From Mycobacteriales bacterium (GTDB lineage: Bacteria; Actinomycetota; Actinomycetes; Mycobacteriales; SCTD01), in the NCBI GenBank assembly GCA_030447385.1, contig JAUJOY010000005.1, positions 130,319 to 194,318 on the forward strand: a DNA stretch of 64,000 nt. The letters are read 5' to 3'. Both the position numbers and the translations under genes were made by a program. Below are positions 63,489 through 64,000 of the stretch, piece after piece. How positions within the stretch are numbered: position 1 is the stretch's first letter; each line of letters begins with the position of its first letter. A model generated the notes under the pieces. The model was not told the origin of the DNA. It ran no database searches and worked only from the letters and a program-made list of their open reading frames with translations.

Positions 63489-64000
63489 TCAGGCGCGCAG
63501 GTCCGACGCGCGCCCGTCCGCTAGCAGAGACGGCTGTTGCGACCGGTAGAGCGCGTCGACCTCGGCCGCGGGTGGGCCGAGCTTCGACCGTGAGAAGGCT
63601 CCGCTCGGGGGTTGCTGCCACGGCATCTTCGCCACGAACAGCCGCGGGACGTTCACGACCACGCGCCGGTGGAGCACCCGCGCCACCGCGTCCAGCGGGA
63701 TGTGGACGCTGCGCCGCAGGCCACGCGCACGATGAGGTGACCGGGCGTGTCGCCGCTCGCCGGCACGACCTGCTTGAGGGTGCCGATCCGCAACCGGTCT
63801 GAGCCCACCACCGCGTCGCCCTGGCGGGGCAGGCGCGGGCCGTCGGTCAGCGCGTCGAGGAACTCCACGACGGTCAGCACCCCGTTGCCGATCAGCGGGT
63901 AGTTCAGTCGCACCGCCACCTCGTACGCCGCGACCGTGTCCGCGCCGATGGCATCGCGCAGGAACGTCACGTCGTAGCCGCGCTCCATCGCGTGCCGCCC
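63489..64000 (-). pseudogene. isochorismatase-like hydrolase fragment with C-terminal extension
   Basis: Partial at the right edge. The minus-strand frame from the edge reads MERGYDVTFLRDAIGADTVA, YEVAVRLNYPLIGNGVLTVV and EFLDAL, the C-terminal helix region of cysteine hydrolases of the isochorismatase family. A different domain follows: QGDAVVGSDRLRIGTLKQVV and PASGDTPGHLIVR. After a frame change near 63720 comes VARVLHRRVVVNVPRLFVAK with MPWQQPPSGAF. The second domain looks like a PRC-barrel or DUF2171-type beta domain. The catalytic Cys lies beyond the window, so activity cannot be judged. Confidence 0.55.

Overview
The window is very GC-rich double-stranded DNA from an actinomycete. Many genes start with GTG. 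The core carries the usual actinobacterial order tig-clpP1-clpP2-clpX, valS-folC-ndk, mreBCD-mrdA-rodA, a B12-binding radical SAM pair, rne-rplU-rpmA-obgE-proB-proA, a MoxR/VWA pair, nadD, a LytR_C protein, rsfS and a phosphatase. The gene order suits Frankiales, Geodermatophilales or relatives, but I cannot name a genus from sequence reading alone.

Layout. 1-11.8 kb is accessory DNA: a WapI/DUF6228-like protein, a broken IS1380 element abutting a frameshifted phoD, a group of gene remnants (zf-HC2, Reductase_C, a DUF2231 gene with an in-frame stop), two hydrolases, a DUF3024 protein, a RibD-like reductase and a VOC protein. 11.8-20.7 kb is an integrative mobilizable element in a tRNA-Gly(UCC) gene. 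It has a 43-bp att duplication, integrase, excisionase, MobF relaxase/helicase, a possible oriT, hypothetical genes, a lipoprotein and an AbiEi/AbiEii toxin-antitoxin pair. 20.7-55.6 kb is the conserved core: two tRNAs, protein folding and degradation, valyl-tRNA and folate synthesis, the rod-shape cell-wall machinery, RNA turnover, ribosome assembly, proline and NAD synthesis. It ends at a tRNA-Ala(GGC) gene that is one base short. 55.6-64 kb is a second tRNA-adjacent insertion region: another integrase, a 31-residue membrane peptide, a PHP-family gene, two hypothetical genes, an IS630 element nested inside an ISL3 element, a DUF4265-like gene, and an isochorismatase-like gene running off the right edge.

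How the genes work together. mreBCD, PBP2 and RodA form one elongasome operon. ClpP1/ClpP2/ClpX form one protease, with trigger factor upstream. rplU-rpmA-obgE serve the large ribosomal subunit and run into proB. The two islands each carry an integrase beside a tRNA and small 11-bp-spaced repeats that could be integrase arm sites.

Caution on sequence quality. Single or double base indels break not only accessory genes but also clpP2, the radical SAM gene, rsfS and even a tRNA. Many entries marked pseudogene may therefore be intact genes carrying sequencing errors. A recurrent leaderless promoter pattern (TANNNT, 6 to 8 bases, then ATG/GTG) supports several start choices.
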